From: Gnetum montanum
Taxonomy: Eukaryota > Streptophyta > Gnetopsida > Gnetales > Gnetaceae
Assembly (NCBI GenBank): GCA_015680685.1
Contig: MNCI01020650.1
Span: 85,239-107,346, forward strand
Direction of reading: 5' to 3'
Length of the DNA: 22,108 bases
Shown here: positions 1-9,745 of the stretch, one piece after another
How positions within the stretch are numbered: the stretch's first letter is position 1
How the letters are laid out: the number at the start of each line of letters is the position of its first letter
The notes under the pieces: model-generated
The model's database searches: none
What the model saw: only the letters and a program-made list of their open reading frames with translations
What the model was told of the DNA's origin: nothing
Program-made: the position numbers and the translations under genes

Positions 1-2
1 TA

Positions 3-560
3 GAGTTTATCAAATGGGCATTAGAAAAATCTATTTTCTTATTTTCCTCATCAAACTATTATCCTCAAGGAAATGGCCTAGTAGAATCCACCAATAAAAA
101 GCTTATCGCTTATATCAAGAAATCGATGGATGGAAATCCAAGAAATTGGATAAATTATCTACAATCCGCGTTATGGTTAGATCGAATTAGATTCAAGAGA
201 GCTATTGGGACATCACCATATAACTTAGTCTATGGTTTTCTAGCAAGAATTACAAATAAGATTGTAAGCTCAGCTTCTAAATTTGTACAAAGATATAGTG
301 AAAAAATTGATAAAGATAGAAGTTTCATGACTTTGCTTATTAAAAGAGAAGCTGAAGTAGATAAAGCAAGGGATAATTTGTTACAGAATACTTCTCAAGT
401 TAAAATATGGTTTGATAGGAAAGCTCTGAAAAGAACTTTCAAAATAGGGGACCTTGTCCTATTATGGAATATGAAGAAACTGAATAAGTTTACACTAACT
501 TGGATTGGTCCATTTCAAATTACAAGAGAATTGTCAGAGGATACTTACAAATTGTCATAG
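3..560 (+). CDS. Ty3/Gypsy integrase, 3' fragment (end of catalytic core plus C-terminal domain)
   Basis: This is the end of a Gypsy integrase, the enzyme that inserts retrotransposon cDNA into the host chromosome. The frame is open from the window edge to a TAG at 558-560, so the start is missing; the first in-frame ATG (126) is internal. Residues YYPQGNGLVESTNKK are the end of the catalytic core, with the third acidic residue of the D,D-35-E triad intact at 84-86. A helical region with SPYNLVYG follows, then the C-terminal GPY/F module with GDLVLLW and WIGPFQI near 448-520. The text differs clearly from the integrase at 16.1-17.2 kb, so it is another Gypsy lineage. The frame stops where an antisense gag-protease fragment begins, so the end is probably a rearrangement junction and not the native stop. 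Seen: motifs and open frame. Inferred: lineage difference. Confidence 0.87.
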   Translation, partial: EFIKWALEKSIFLFSSSNYYPQGNGLVESTNKKLIAYIKKSMDGNPRNWINYLQSALWLDRIRFKRAIGTSPYNLVYGFLARITNKIVSSASKFVQRYSEKIDKDRSFMTLLIKREAEVDKARDNLLQNTSQVKIWFDRKALKRTFKIGDLVLLWNMKKLNKFTLTWIGPFQITRELSEDTYKLS

Positions 561-1063
561 AGATCTCTTATCCCCAACCATGCATTAATGGTACTTAGCC
601 ATGCACTTCCCATGATGATTAAGAAGTACCCCTTACTATTCTCCACATGGATTTCAATGAAATCGGTAGGATATGACCATCCATAAATAGCGATCATGAT
701 GTCTTCTATCAATCCCAAAGGAATAGTGATGGATTGGTTTGCCAACTCTAATATGATATTTCTTTTTTTCAAAGGAGGAAAGTTCCAAGCTTTGTACATT
801 TCTTGTGAAATCAAATTAACTCTGGAACCTGAGTCCAAAAGAGCCTTGCATGGTTCATTTTCAGCAATGTACAAATAAATAAGGGAAATCCCAAGATTAG
901 ATCTCTTCCTGGGAAGATGACTAGCCTTAATCCAATTGATGACTGCATGGGTCAACATGATGATATGCAATTGGGAAGTGCTTTGGTTTGAAGGAGGCTC
1001 AACAGACATTATAGAGGAGGTAGTAGTAGGGTTCATAGCCATAGGTGTCTGTGAGGGCTTCAT
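545..1063 (-). CDS. Gypsy retropepsin (aspartyl protease) fragment, antisense
   Basis: A 172-codon open stretch encodes the protease domain of a Gypsy polyprotein, which would cut gag-pol inside the virus-like particle. The active-site signature is ALLDSGSRVNLIS with the catalytic Asp codon at about 833-835, followed by LELANQSITIPLG and by GSAWLSTINA, the conserved segment after the flap. Residues from MLTHAVINWI through LPPLKKRNI align with the protease of element N at 14368-14580, so the two belong to one family. Here the DSG triad is kept, while N reads DLG. The ATG used is only the first Met in the open stretch; the real protein would be continuous with gag upstream on the minus strand (up to 2112). 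The frame runs through to the junction with the integrase fragment at about 555-565, so the reverse transcriptase part is absent. Confidence 0.85.
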   Translation of the reverse strand: MKPSQTPMAMNPTTTSSIMSVEPPSNQSTSQLHIIMLTHAVINWIKASHLPRKRSNLGISLIYLYIAENEPCKALLDSGSRVNLISQEMYKAWNFPPLKKRNIILELANQSITIPLGLIEDIMIAIYGWSYPTDFIEIHVENSKGYFLIIMGSAWLSTINAWLGIRDLYDNL

Positions 1064-2112
1064 GGGGTTGTTGGTTCTAAAGAAGGGTATCTTACAAGGC
1101 TTAGTGTCAAAACCACTTAACTAAGGAGCTAGGTATAAGTTCATGACCCTTGTAGCATTTCTCTACTATGGTTGGGTGGGTATCTCACCTTTCATAGATG
1201 GACCAGGTGCTAGAGGAGTTATAGGTGGAGGTGTAGGAGTGGAAGAGTAAGGAGGAGGATAGTAGAAAAATTAGAACTCCCTCCTTGGTGATGGTTCTCT
1301 ATAGTATTCCATAGGATAATAATGGTATGGGAAGGAAGCATGACTAGAAGAGTCACCTAGAAAGATAGGCTGCTAAACATAGTACAAGTATGGATCAAGT
1401 TGGTAGTAAGGGTAATGCTGCCTTGGAGGTGGCATCCCCCATGATTGTGGATGTTTCCATTGCTAGTATTACTCATGAGGTTGAGGTGGCACTCCACTTA
1501 GATAGTAAGTTTGATGGTGGAACTACTGCTGATAGTTTCCTTGTGGATAAGGCAACCTCCTAGGTGCTTGTTGTTTTACCATTTTGGAATTTAAAGCACA
1601 CATCCTAGAGTTTTGTAAGTGTAACACAATAGGGCAACATCCCTTGTGATGTTCATATTCACATATATCACACCCATCATCTTTTGACTCGGAATCTGCA
1701 ACCTCCTCAACTACTGCAACTTTGTCCTTAGCCTTATAATGTTCATGTTCAGCCTTCTTTTTCTTCCTTCTCTCACAACCACTACCTCCTTGATCTCTAC
1801 TCTCTTCTGCAATCTTCTAAGCAGTTTGGAATTTTTTGTCCAAGGAGTTCCACATTTTATCAATCTTAGTTGATATTTCAAAGATAGATTTTTGGATCAA
1901 CAAGGTTTTCTTTTGTACCACTTCATCAAGTGATGCCTCCTTCAGATTTTTGGATCAGCAAGGTTTTCCTTTGCACCACTTCATCAAGTGATGCCTCCTC
2001 ATTGTCATAGAAACAGACCTTCCACTTGTGGAGGGAAAGCTCCCTATTATATTACTCTACACTTTCTCATTTTTTTAGCTCACCCTCTTCTCTAGCCACT
2101 TGCTCAATCTTG
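1064..2112 (-). pseudogene. Gypsy gag, C-terminal part and linker, antisense, broken
   Basis: Reading the minus strand from 2112 down gives gag sequence homologous to element N at about 13260-14110. Shared blocks in order are VAxEEGEL, a segment around KIDKMWNSLDKKFQ, the charged stretch ending VVEEVADSE, the Cys/His cluster GCDICEYEHHKGCC (about 1640-1690) and a long Pro/Tyr-rich linker with YPPPYSSTPTPPP (about 1220-1260) leading into the protease. Several stops interrupt it, so it is a pseudogene. Gag would form the retrotransposon particle and bind RNA. Homology with N fades beyond about 2112, which I take as the break point. It contains a 58 bp tandem duplication at 1886-2001. The function is established for the family; the alignment was made by eye. 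Confidence 0.75.
1886..2001. repeat. 58 bp tandem duplication, two copies
   Basis: Copies at 1886-1943 and 1944-2001 differ at only a few positions. The unit lies in the antisense gag fragment. 58 is not a multiple of three, so the duplication shifts the gag frame. Confidence 0.8.
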
Positions 2113-2129
2113 GATCCGATTTTTGTTTC

Positions 2130-2675
2130 CTACATAGCAACTAGCTTTAATCTTGGCGCTTGGACCTTATTTCTTCCCTTCCGTGTTACGGATTCCACCC
2201 ACTGCTGCAGCACGGTGAAATTATCTGCAATTCTGAATCTACTACCAGGCACTATATATAATATCAGCATCCAACTACTGGTTCTTCTCTGCTGGCTGAT
2301 CAGGAGCAGTCGTATCACTGTTTTAGTTTTGGTTTTCTGTTTCATAGATTCAGCAAGCAAAGATAAATGTGAGCAAACTCCATTTGAATGTGAATGTCAA
2401 GGCCAAGAAATGCAGACAGTGAGAGCCAGGAGTTCCCAAAGGGCATTTGCCTGTTGATGTACAAGCCCAAGGGCAAGAGCAAGTGCAGAACAGATATGTG
2501 AGGAAAATCAAGTATCTTCAGCAGCCAATCTTCTGAATTTTTCAAGTCTTTCCTCTTGAGAATTCAGAGACCAAATAATTGGTGATTTTCTCATCCTAAA
2601 CTTCAAGTTTCTAACAATTGTATCATCAGTGCAATCCCTCCAATGCCAATATATTATACACAAATGCTTTCCCGG
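2130..2675 (-). pseudogene. Unidentified protein-like frame, minus strand, two in-frame TGA stops
   Basis: The product is not recognised. About 182 codons on the minus strand stay in one frame with only two stops, both TGA. The first block includes YWHWRDCTDDTIV and SQEERLEKFRRLAAED; the middle has a hydrophobic stretch ALALALGLVHQQANALWELL; the last block includes SMKQKTKTKT and ends in a stop at the left edge next to the gag break. Just upstream on the minus strand (about 2880-2665) a different frame reads KCTRNPSIIHHKFVMELAQE, which could be the same protein before a frameshift. It might be a decayed host exon, an unrecognised element protein, or chance, since another minus frame is also open at 2342-2545. 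Nothing here supports a functional call. Confidence 0.25.
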
Positions 2676-3003
2676 TTATCACTGACTGCTCCAACTTTGT
2701 CATGATGAATTATTTGACAAATTTCTTGTGCAAGCTCCATTACGAATTTATGATGAATAATCGATGGATTTCTCGTACATTTTAGTTCACAGACGTTCCA
2801 AGAATGTGTAAGTTTGGATATTTGTCAGCTCAGGTCTTTGGAGATGCAGAAATGCCTCTAAGATACACATTCCAGACGGCAACATACTAGAATTAGAAAT
2901 TATTAATTACGTAAAGATACAAAAATAATAAATTTTATCCGGTAGCATACTCATCTATCATATCCGGTCGTGGATTCAGTCTTCGATATTAAAATAGAGT
3001 AGC

Positions 3004-3059
3004 TTTGTGATGGCATATTTTTTAGGAACATTTTGTGATGGCGAATTTTTTAGGAACAT
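3004..3059. repeat. 28 bp tandem duplication, two copies
   Basis: Copies at 3004-3031 and 3032-3059 differ at two adjacent bases. Each carries TTTGTGATGG at its start and TTTTTTAGGAACAT at its end. Confidence 0.85.
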
Positions 3060-3393
3060 GGTATATACTTGCTATATATAAATCTAGATCCATGTAAAAT
3101 CAAGAAAAATTATATTCATTGTTATTAATATCTCTTAATATTTAGATTCTCATGAATTTGAGACCTTAAGAATCAGATTTCACAACACTTTGTTATGTTA
3201 TTTATCGATAAATTTTTTTTTATACTATCGCACCTGCACATTTCAAAATGTCTTTTTGCATATTTTGCTTTTGTTGTTTTGAAATTAGTATCTTCACACG
3301 TGTAATTGTTAAAAGCTTCATTGTAATTGCAAAATACAATGTTAGTTACCTCTTCAAGGTTGCAAAAGTTTTACATTAGAAATTATCATTTTT

Positions 3394-3488
3394 ATGGTTT
3401 GTGTTTTTATAGATACATCTTATTCTTAGAACATGGTTCAAGGTGCTATGGTTTATGTTTTTACAAGAAGAACATGGTTCAAGGTGTT
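3394..3488. repeat. Imperfect tandem duplication, about 54 and 41 bp
   Basis: Two adjacent copies begin ATGGTTTRTGTTTTTA and end GAACATGGTTCAAGGTG. The second copy (from 3448) is shorter because of an internal gap. Confidence 0.7.
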
Positions 3489-3643
3489 GTTTAAAGCATT
3501 GTTAGCATGCACATTTTTTCCTAAGGTGTAACGGAATAAAATACATTCAGATATCTTAGAAGCGTAAGCGGCCAATTATTGAAGGATTGAAGGATAGTGT
3601 ATGAGAAGTCCAAAATTATCTGTCTTGTCTAGATTAAAAATGG

Positions 3644-3670
3644 TTTAGGGTTTAGGGTTTAGGGTTAGGG
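3644..3670 (+). repeat. Short interstitial plant telomere-type repeat
   Basis: Three perfect TTTAGGG units are followed by one TTAGGG. TTTAGGG is the canonical telomere heptamer of most land plants. A run this short in the middle of AT-rich DNA is an interstitial site, not a chromosome end. It is followed by a symmetric A/T stretch (about 3675-3705). Confidence 0.85.
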
Positions 3671-4922
3671 TTGTTAAAAATTTTAAAAATTTAAAATTTT
3701 AATAAACTTTCTAGATGACATTAAAAATGCTTAGATGTTTTGGCGTATTTTGATATAAAATATGTACTATGTGTGGTAAGAAATAATAAGAAATATATAA
3801 AAAATCTTAAAATTGATAAAAAGAAAATCATTTTTGTTAAAAAGATTAATATACATTCACATCTCAAATCTTTTAAAAATTGAAAATCCTTCTTAACTTA
3901 TCAATCTTCAAATTGCACCAATTACAATGGATATAATTTTATTCATATATAAACTCCTTTGCTAAATCAATAAAATTAGAATTAACGACACTGGTAAAAA
4001 AAAATTTAGAATCATTATAATGCTAAATAGCTACACCTACAAATGCATAATTTCCATAAAATATTTGCAAACCTTACTCTATGATCGAACAAATATCTTA
4101 ACTGTAAATGTATGACTCACACTTATCTAATTGTTTTATGATGTTTTAATTCTTAATAAAAGTTATGGTTCATTTTATATGATGAAGGAAACTACTTAGG
4201 ATTTTTACCATATTTAAAACCACATCCTTAAAAACTTTACTATTTTTCTCATTCATTCAAATAAGTAACCAATTCAATTCTTAGTATTTGTTGAATTAAT
4301 AAAAAGGTTTCAATATAAATTTTTTTTATGTATTATGATATAAATTAAATTTTTAAATTTGTATTTACTATACAATATTTTTGTAATTTTACAGAAAAAT
4401 GAAAACCAAAAACAAAAACCAAACTATAGTACATAAATAGTTAAACATCATATGCTTAATTTTTTATTTATTATATTTATTATATTTTATTTTTATGTAA
4501 ATATATTAAATGACCTTAATCTTTTATCCTAGTTAAATATTCAATCTCATGTTTTTATTTTACTATGTAAATTTATTATTTTTATAAAAATATATTTATT
4601 TTAATAAAATATGCAATGTCACATTACCTTTTTTTATTTTATTTATAAGTTACAAAAATATAAATTTTTTTAATCAATTATGAAATTACAGATATTTTAG
4701 TTGCATTACTTTAAAGATGAGATAAAAAAGTTTTTTCAATTTATTGAAAATTTAATTTTACATTTACATATATATAAGATTTTTCAAGTAAAATAATTTT
4801 TGTTGTGTGTTTAGGTTTATAATTTTATGCGTACAATTTTCAAGATTTTCAACCCTATAAAACATATCAATAAAGAATCAATATATGTAGTTTTTGCATA
4901 TATGTGAATATATGTTCATTGT
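3671..4922. other. Very AT-rich intergenic stretch, no gene seen
   Basis: This stretch is dominated by A/T runs and has no long open frame, no recognisable element ends and no clear periodicity. It directly precedes the left LTR of O and is the likely pre-insertion sequence. Confidence 0.6.
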
Positions 4923-5499
4923 TGTTGGTGCAAACATTGCCCATGCCAAGCATGGGGCCATAAGCAACAACGCCAAATCCTAATTCAAGTTTAAAACCAA
5001 TGATACCAAATCTAAGAGCAAATTACCACATCTCTCTACCCACCACCACTAATATATTTTGGAAAAGTAGCACATACCAACATTTAACATTAATATGTAA
5101 ATCAAGTTGTCATTGTCATGCATATTCATATAATACCAATTGCGAATCATTATATCCATGGGTTTACATTAGTAATCTTAGCAGCCTGGTAGTGTTGAAC
5201 GATCTAGTCTCCATTGTGATACAAGTGCTATAGGTGATAGAACAATCCTACCATATTAGTTGTTATCCTATGGTTCAAATACTTGACCCCTTTACATTCA
5301 TGTATACTTGGAGTGTTGTTACGTTTTCAACAACAGGTTCACTGTTTAATGTTCTATCATTTCTTAAATTATGTTTCTTAACATTGACAATCTTAAATTA
5401 TGTTTCTTAACATTGATAATTTTGTGAGCTTGGCGAAAATCAAACCCACACACAGAACCCTTTATCACGGAGCCTATACAGGATTTGACGGCTGAGCCA
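4923..5499 (+). repeat. O element left LTR (5' LTR)
   Basis: It starts TGTTGGTGCAAAC and ends GAGCCA immediately before ATTGGTGCC, which sits where a primer-binding site is expected. It matches 21197-21776 along nearly its whole length, with roughly one difference in ten bases by eye plus indels. It carries a 29 bp duplication (5362-5419) and lacks an insertion of about 25-35 bp present near 21546-21580 in the right copy. The end is placed by the TG...CA rule and the following primer-site-like text, so it could be off; homology between the copies continues about 85-90 bp further. Confidence 0.7.
5362..5419. repeat. 29 bp tandem duplication inside the left O LTR
   Basis: Units at 5362-5390 and 5391-5419 differ at one base. 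The right LTR has a single copy (about 21687-21714), so the duplication arose in this copy after the two diverged. Confidence 0.85.
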
Positions 5500-5530
5500 A
5501 TTGGTGCCTACCAATCTTCCAAGGATGATA
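5500..5530 (+). other. Candidate primer-binding site of O, degenerate
   Basis: Directly after the proposed LTR end the sequence reads TTGGTGCC, like the TTGGCGCC that starts many plant Gypsy primer-binding sites, followed after about 14 bases by AAGGATGAT. Only the first eight bases are a convincing match, so the tRNA cannot be named with confidence. Confidence 0.4.
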
Positions 5531-7175
5531 CACTAGTTAACAATTTTTATCTAAAAGAATCTGTTCTTAATAAGCTATTGAGCAGTTCCTTTACTAGTTC
5601 TATTCTTAAATTTCATGCATCTTGTTTGAAAAGTAGATTACTGTACTCATATTCTGAAACATGCATTTGACTTAAAAACTCCACTTCATTCCTTGAGCCA
5701 CTTGCACTAGCTGCACATTTGTTAATAATCCATAAAAAGCAACTTTTTATTTTTGTTAGTTTTAAAAAGAAAACATGTAAATTAATGTGTTTCGAAGATA
5801 TTGATTCATTTAGATGTGATGGCTTATAAATGGTTATTTTTTATTAATCACAGAGGATTGCAATGCCCGAGGTAAATCGTTGTGGGCATTACTGGCGATT
5901 GGTTGGAACATGTTGTTGTTATGCAGGCATAGGCTAACATGCTGACAAATGACACGTGGTGGATAGCAGTTGATAATAACATGTTGTTGCCCCCCTTTAC
6001 TAAGGATGAAAGTCTCAAAGGCGATCTCCTTTATGAAGAATGGGAAAGCCCTAGAGCCCGAGAGGTGGCCAATTGAAGTTTTCAAAGAATTCTCTAACTA
6101 GTTGTAAGATAATCTCCTTGCAACGTTATTAACCAGAGGATGGGGCCTCTTCTTTGACGTAGGAGGGGGAAGTCTCTGGCACACAAAGAGAACCTAGGAT
6201 TCGATGGTTTCCTTCTTCTATTTTGTTTCTTTTCTGTGCCCCACTGGGTAGCCTTTCTTTACTCGAGAGGCGACTCTCGCATTTGACGTGTAGACGACTA
6301 ACGGCAATAAAGAAGTAGGGACGCTCTCAAACGGACATGTAGAATAGTGGTAGGCGAAAGACACAAGCACAGCGACGGACGCCGATTTTCTATTTTCCTT
6401 TTTTTTTCTTTTCTCACATGCAACGTAGCTGTAGACGGTAGCAAGCTCTCTCTCGTTCTTGCTGCAGAAATTGACGATGACATGCCAACGGGTGACAACA
6501 AAACAATAGCTATTTTATTTTATTTTTCCTCTTTCTCAGCCCACACGTGATGCATCTCTCAGCCTCTTGTTCTTACGGGTGACAAAGCGAGCTTCTTGTC
6601 AGCAGCAGGCAAGGCATGATGAAGGTACGCACAGGCATTAGCGGAAGCAGTGACTGTTAGTCGTTGCAGGCGATTTGCAAATGGCAGTGTGCAGCAGGCC
6701 CTTCAAGGGTAGCAGCGCGTTTCTCAGCTTTTAAGCATGTAGACATGATGTGCAAACAGCGTAGCACATGTAGAACGCTGGTTTTTTACTTTTGCAAACA
6801 AAAATAGACATGTTTCCTCTCCCAATGTGCGTGGAATGACCATAAATGTGCCCACATGAAGCAACGGATGCTGATTTTCTGTTTTGCTTTTTCCTCCCAC
6901 CCATAAGTGGCAGACAACACACTGAACAACGGATGTGCAGAGAACAGTGGTGGCCACATCAAGGTGGCAGAAAACAAAAGGTGACACTAGCAGTAACGTT
7001 TCTCTCTCTTGGTCCACGTGACAAACGTTCCATCTTCCTCTTCCCTCATCCAACGATGGCTACGGGCAGCGCTGCGGCACCTTCCACAATAGACCGGCAA
7101 CAAGCAATAGCACCAAGACTAAGGAAAATTTGAATTTGTTTTAGATTATTTATTGTGCTATAAAATTGCACAAAC

Positions 7176-7313
7176 ATTTAATTTAAATTTTCAATTATTT
7201 TGCTTGGTTATTTGTTTTCAAAATGTGGCATAGTCCTCTTTAAAAATATTCAATTTAAAATTTTAATTATTTTACTTAGTTTATTGTTTTTAAAATGTCC
7301 CATAGCCTTTTCT
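7176..7313. repeat. Imperfect 72 bp tandem pair
   Basis: Units at about 7176-7247 and 7248-7313 share CAATTATTTTGCTTGG-like and AAAATGTGGCATAGTCC-like blocks with several substitutions. Confidence 0.65.
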
Positions 7314-7962
7314 AGTTGAGACTATTCTTGGTTTCTGTACACATATGGACGCGCCCTAGGTGATAGTCTCCTAAAATGAGTTTTTCCTAGGTGTTGGCGT
7401 TTCCAAAATTTACACATCAACAGCTTTTTTGCGCTAGAAGGAGGAGGGCCTTTTTTCGCCTTTTGGTTTCAACTCTTTTGCCATTTTGTTGTGGCCATTT
7501 TGTTTTTCGATTTGATTTTCAAACTTGTCAAATTTTTCTTTAAAAATATTTGTCTCCAGACCTTTTAATTTTTATGCTTCCCATTTTCTGAAAATTGTTG
7601 TTGCCCAAATCTTTTTCTTTCCAATTTCATTTTCAAATTTCTGATTTTAGTAGTCCGTACCTAAGTCCCAACTTTGGTAAGGTAGTTTTAATTTTTTAAC
7701 TTTAAATTTATTTTTTCTAAAATTGTTTACCTTTTAAATTTCAAGCATTTATTTAAAGAAAAAGAAAAAAATTTATTTTTAATAGTATATTTTAGTGTTT
7801 TCTTTTCTTTTGTCAAAAAAATTTCTTTTTTTTGGAAAAAATCAAGCTAATTGTATTCCCAAAAAGAAGGCTATACATTAGTACAGCACAGGCCAGTGTT
7901 GCTGGCCCCACATCGACTGTAGACCCTAGCCTTGGGTCCCCCGCGAACCACAACCGTTGTGG

Positions 7963-8048
7963 GCATCATTTTCGACAAGCCGTATGCCCTAATCCCAAAC
8001 CCTTAGCATCATTTTCGACAAGCCGTATGCCCTAATCCCAAACCCTTA
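7963..8048. repeat. 43 bp perfect tandem duplication just upstream of O gag
   Basis: 7963-8005 and 8006-8048 are identical over all 43 bases. The unit ends CCCTAATCCCAAACCCTTA, which loosely resembles the reverse-strand telomere motif CCCTAAA. Perfect identity in an otherwise decayed element suggests a recent duplication or a collapsed/expanded assembly. Confidence 0.9.
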
Positions 8049-8096
8049 CTCAGAGCTTCAGCCCGATCCAGCAATCCTAGGAGAACTCAGACTAGG

Positions 8097-9350
8097 ATGG
8101 TAGCCCATCAACCCCTGACTCCCTTGGTGAGCAATTCCTTTAACTTTACTAACTACCATGACATCCCAAAATCCCTCCAGAACATAAACTTGTTCTTTGA
8201 TCTCACAATCCCTATGAGTGATGCTCATCAACATGTACAATGTTTTAAAACCTTATTAGGAATCCATAACATTGGACAAAACAATGTGGCATGCAGGGTA
8301 TTTGTGACAACATTAAGGACTAAAGCAACTCAATGGTTCTTGATGCTCCTCGATGCCTCCATTAACTCATAGTAAAAATTCAAAAATAAGTTTTTGATTC
8401 AGTTTGACAAATTCAGAATCCTTGCCATCACATCAAGTAATTTTACTAGCTTAAGAAAGCTACTTGGGGAGAATGTTAGGGATTATAACATTAGATTCCT
8501 TCATCAGCTTACCTATGTGCCAAATGAGATGTGTCCACAACACAATGGTATATTCAACTTCTACTTCTCTACCATCGATTCATTCTTTACTTATGCCATC
8601 AAATCTAATCCAAACATAACAGAAATACAAGGAGTGATGGCTAAAGCCATTGAGTTAGAACAAATAACCCTTATGAACAACATCTAGACCCAATTTGGGA
8701 TGATGGGTATTGAAAATGCTATCTTAGACTCTTTTCCCCTTTCAACTAGCTCAACCTTCAAGCAATTACTCTCAAGGTCCCACGTCCTCTTCATTCCTAC
8801 CATCCAACATTGTTTTGAATGATGACTAATCAAAAGCCTTGATTTAATCCATCATAAATCCAAATGGGACATCAAATTTTGTCGAACCCCCAACTCAAAC
8901 CCAAAACCAGATGATCCAGATATTGAATTCACTACAGAAACTTTCCAATGAAGTGGTTGAGCTAAAGAGAAACATTAACAAAGGTCCTATACAACTGGAA
9001 AAGCCAAGTACATCAATCAACGATGATTATTATCGTCTTCATAACACGAGGCAACATTCTGAGAAGACTTGTCCTCAATTCTTGGCATTATATGGTGACA
9101 ATACCCAAGGGAAAAAAATGGGAAAACCCCTATTATGGTTCTTAATGTACCTCATGAAACAAAAAATGAAGAGGTTTCCTCATTAGAACAAGTTATGGTA
9201 GGCAACCTACCACACAACACTCGCTATTGTAGACTTAGTGACATTGTGAACACCACACAACAACAAACTATGAATAATTCCTCCACGCCTCCAAATAGAA
9301 GAGTTCCTAGTCAAACAATGCAAACAACCAATTCAAGCCATCCTAAGTAA
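8097..9350 (+). pseudogene. Gypsy gag of element O, broken
   Basis: Gag is the capsid and nucleocapsid protein of the retrotransposon particle. The ATG at 8097 opens a frame that reads through to 8687 with two adjacent stops near 8370. It has the gag-type order: NYHDIPKSLQNI near the start, a Trp-containing segment TKATQWFLMLLD (about 8320-8350), then KFKNKFLIQFDKFR and LGENVRDYNIRF, then KAIELEQITLM. After 8687 the frame shifts; 8911-9186 (frame 1) carries a degenerate nucleocapsid knuckle, YRLHNTRQHSEKTC, with the C-x2-C-x4-H-x4-C spacing but Tyr and His in place of the first two Cys. 9135-9350 continues in another frame with a Thr/Asn/Gln-rich linker. Stops and shifts make it inactive. Family identity is clear; the exact N-terminus is a choice of the first ATG after the leader. 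Confidence 0.75.
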
Positions 9351-9427
9351 GTGCCCCACAATGAGCAAACCTCCCTTCTATACTTAGAAGAGTCCCACCT
9401 CAACAAGAAGCCAGAGATGAACATAGG

Positions 9428-9745
9428 AATTATGATCTGGCTGAGGATCTAAAAAGAGTTAAAGCCAACATTTCAATGTATGAGCCTCCTACACTTTAAC
9501 GAAATGAAAGAGGTGATTTGGAATATAATTCATACCCTACATTTACATGGTATACGGATATTCTAGTAGTTAACATGTCACCCACTTATGGTGTGCTCTT
9601 ATTTAGGACTTTTGGAGCTAAGTTTGGGGACTTCTTTAGGTTTGATTTCTCAAAATTGTTGATCCCTATCAAAGGAAAATCTAAATACATGGTTATACCT
9701 AGAGAACCCTTCTATAAGCAAGTGGTAACAACCTTCAATCAATAG
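9428..9745 (+). pseudogene. Gag-protease linker and C-terminal half of retropepsin, element O
   Basis: Frame 2 reads YDLAEDLKRVKANISMYEP, a segment that sits between gag and protease in many plant Gypsy polyproteins. After a stop near 9500 it continues with DILVVNMSPTYGVLLFRTFG, IPIKGKSKYM and IPREPF, the C-terminal half of the aspartyl protease. The N-terminal half with the catalytic D-S/T-G is not present; it seems deleted between the linker and the SPTYG segment. The same frame continues to about 10120 as a hydrophilic tail of unclear identity. Confidence 0.65.

Larger units (their letters stand above)
2113..3640. other. Unassigned spacer with a low-stop minus-strand frame and short duplications
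   Basis: No recognised retroelement domain is seen here. On the minus strand one frame runs from about 2675 to 2130 with only two internal stops (described separately). From 2880 to 3640 the sequence is AT-rich with two short local duplications. It may be old host intergenic DNA or a remnant of an unrecognised element. Confidence 0.4.
5531..8096. other. Long leader of O: GC-richer island followed by T-rich stretch, no gene recognised
   Basis: From the LTR to the gag start there are about 2.6 kb. 5531-5860 is O leader; its first 60 bases or so recur after the right LTR. 5860-7130 is richer in G and C than its surroundings, with words such as AGCAGCAGGC and ACGGACATGT and loosely repeated blocks (around 6330-6412 and 6848-6960). 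7130-7840 is T-rich with a tandem pair. Short open frames on both strands overlap each other and show no known domain. I cannot tell whether the GC-richer part is native leader or inserted DNA. Confidence 0.4.

Noticed and set aside
696-1124. Two plus-strand open frames over the antisense protease
   Set aside because: The minus strand carries clear protease motifs; these frames are shadows.
2026-2457. 143-codon plus-strand open frame
   Set aside because: It overlaps the antisense gag fragment at its left and the low-stop minus frame over the rest, and shows no known domain; treated as a shadow.
3671-4922. AT-rich stretch as a replication origin or matrix attachment region
   Set aside because: Composition alone is not evidence; no specific motif or boundary supports it.
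6298-7133. Several overlapping open frames on both strands in the GC-richer island
   Set aside because: They overlap each other, have no recognisable domain and start or stop within the same composition block; likely by chance.
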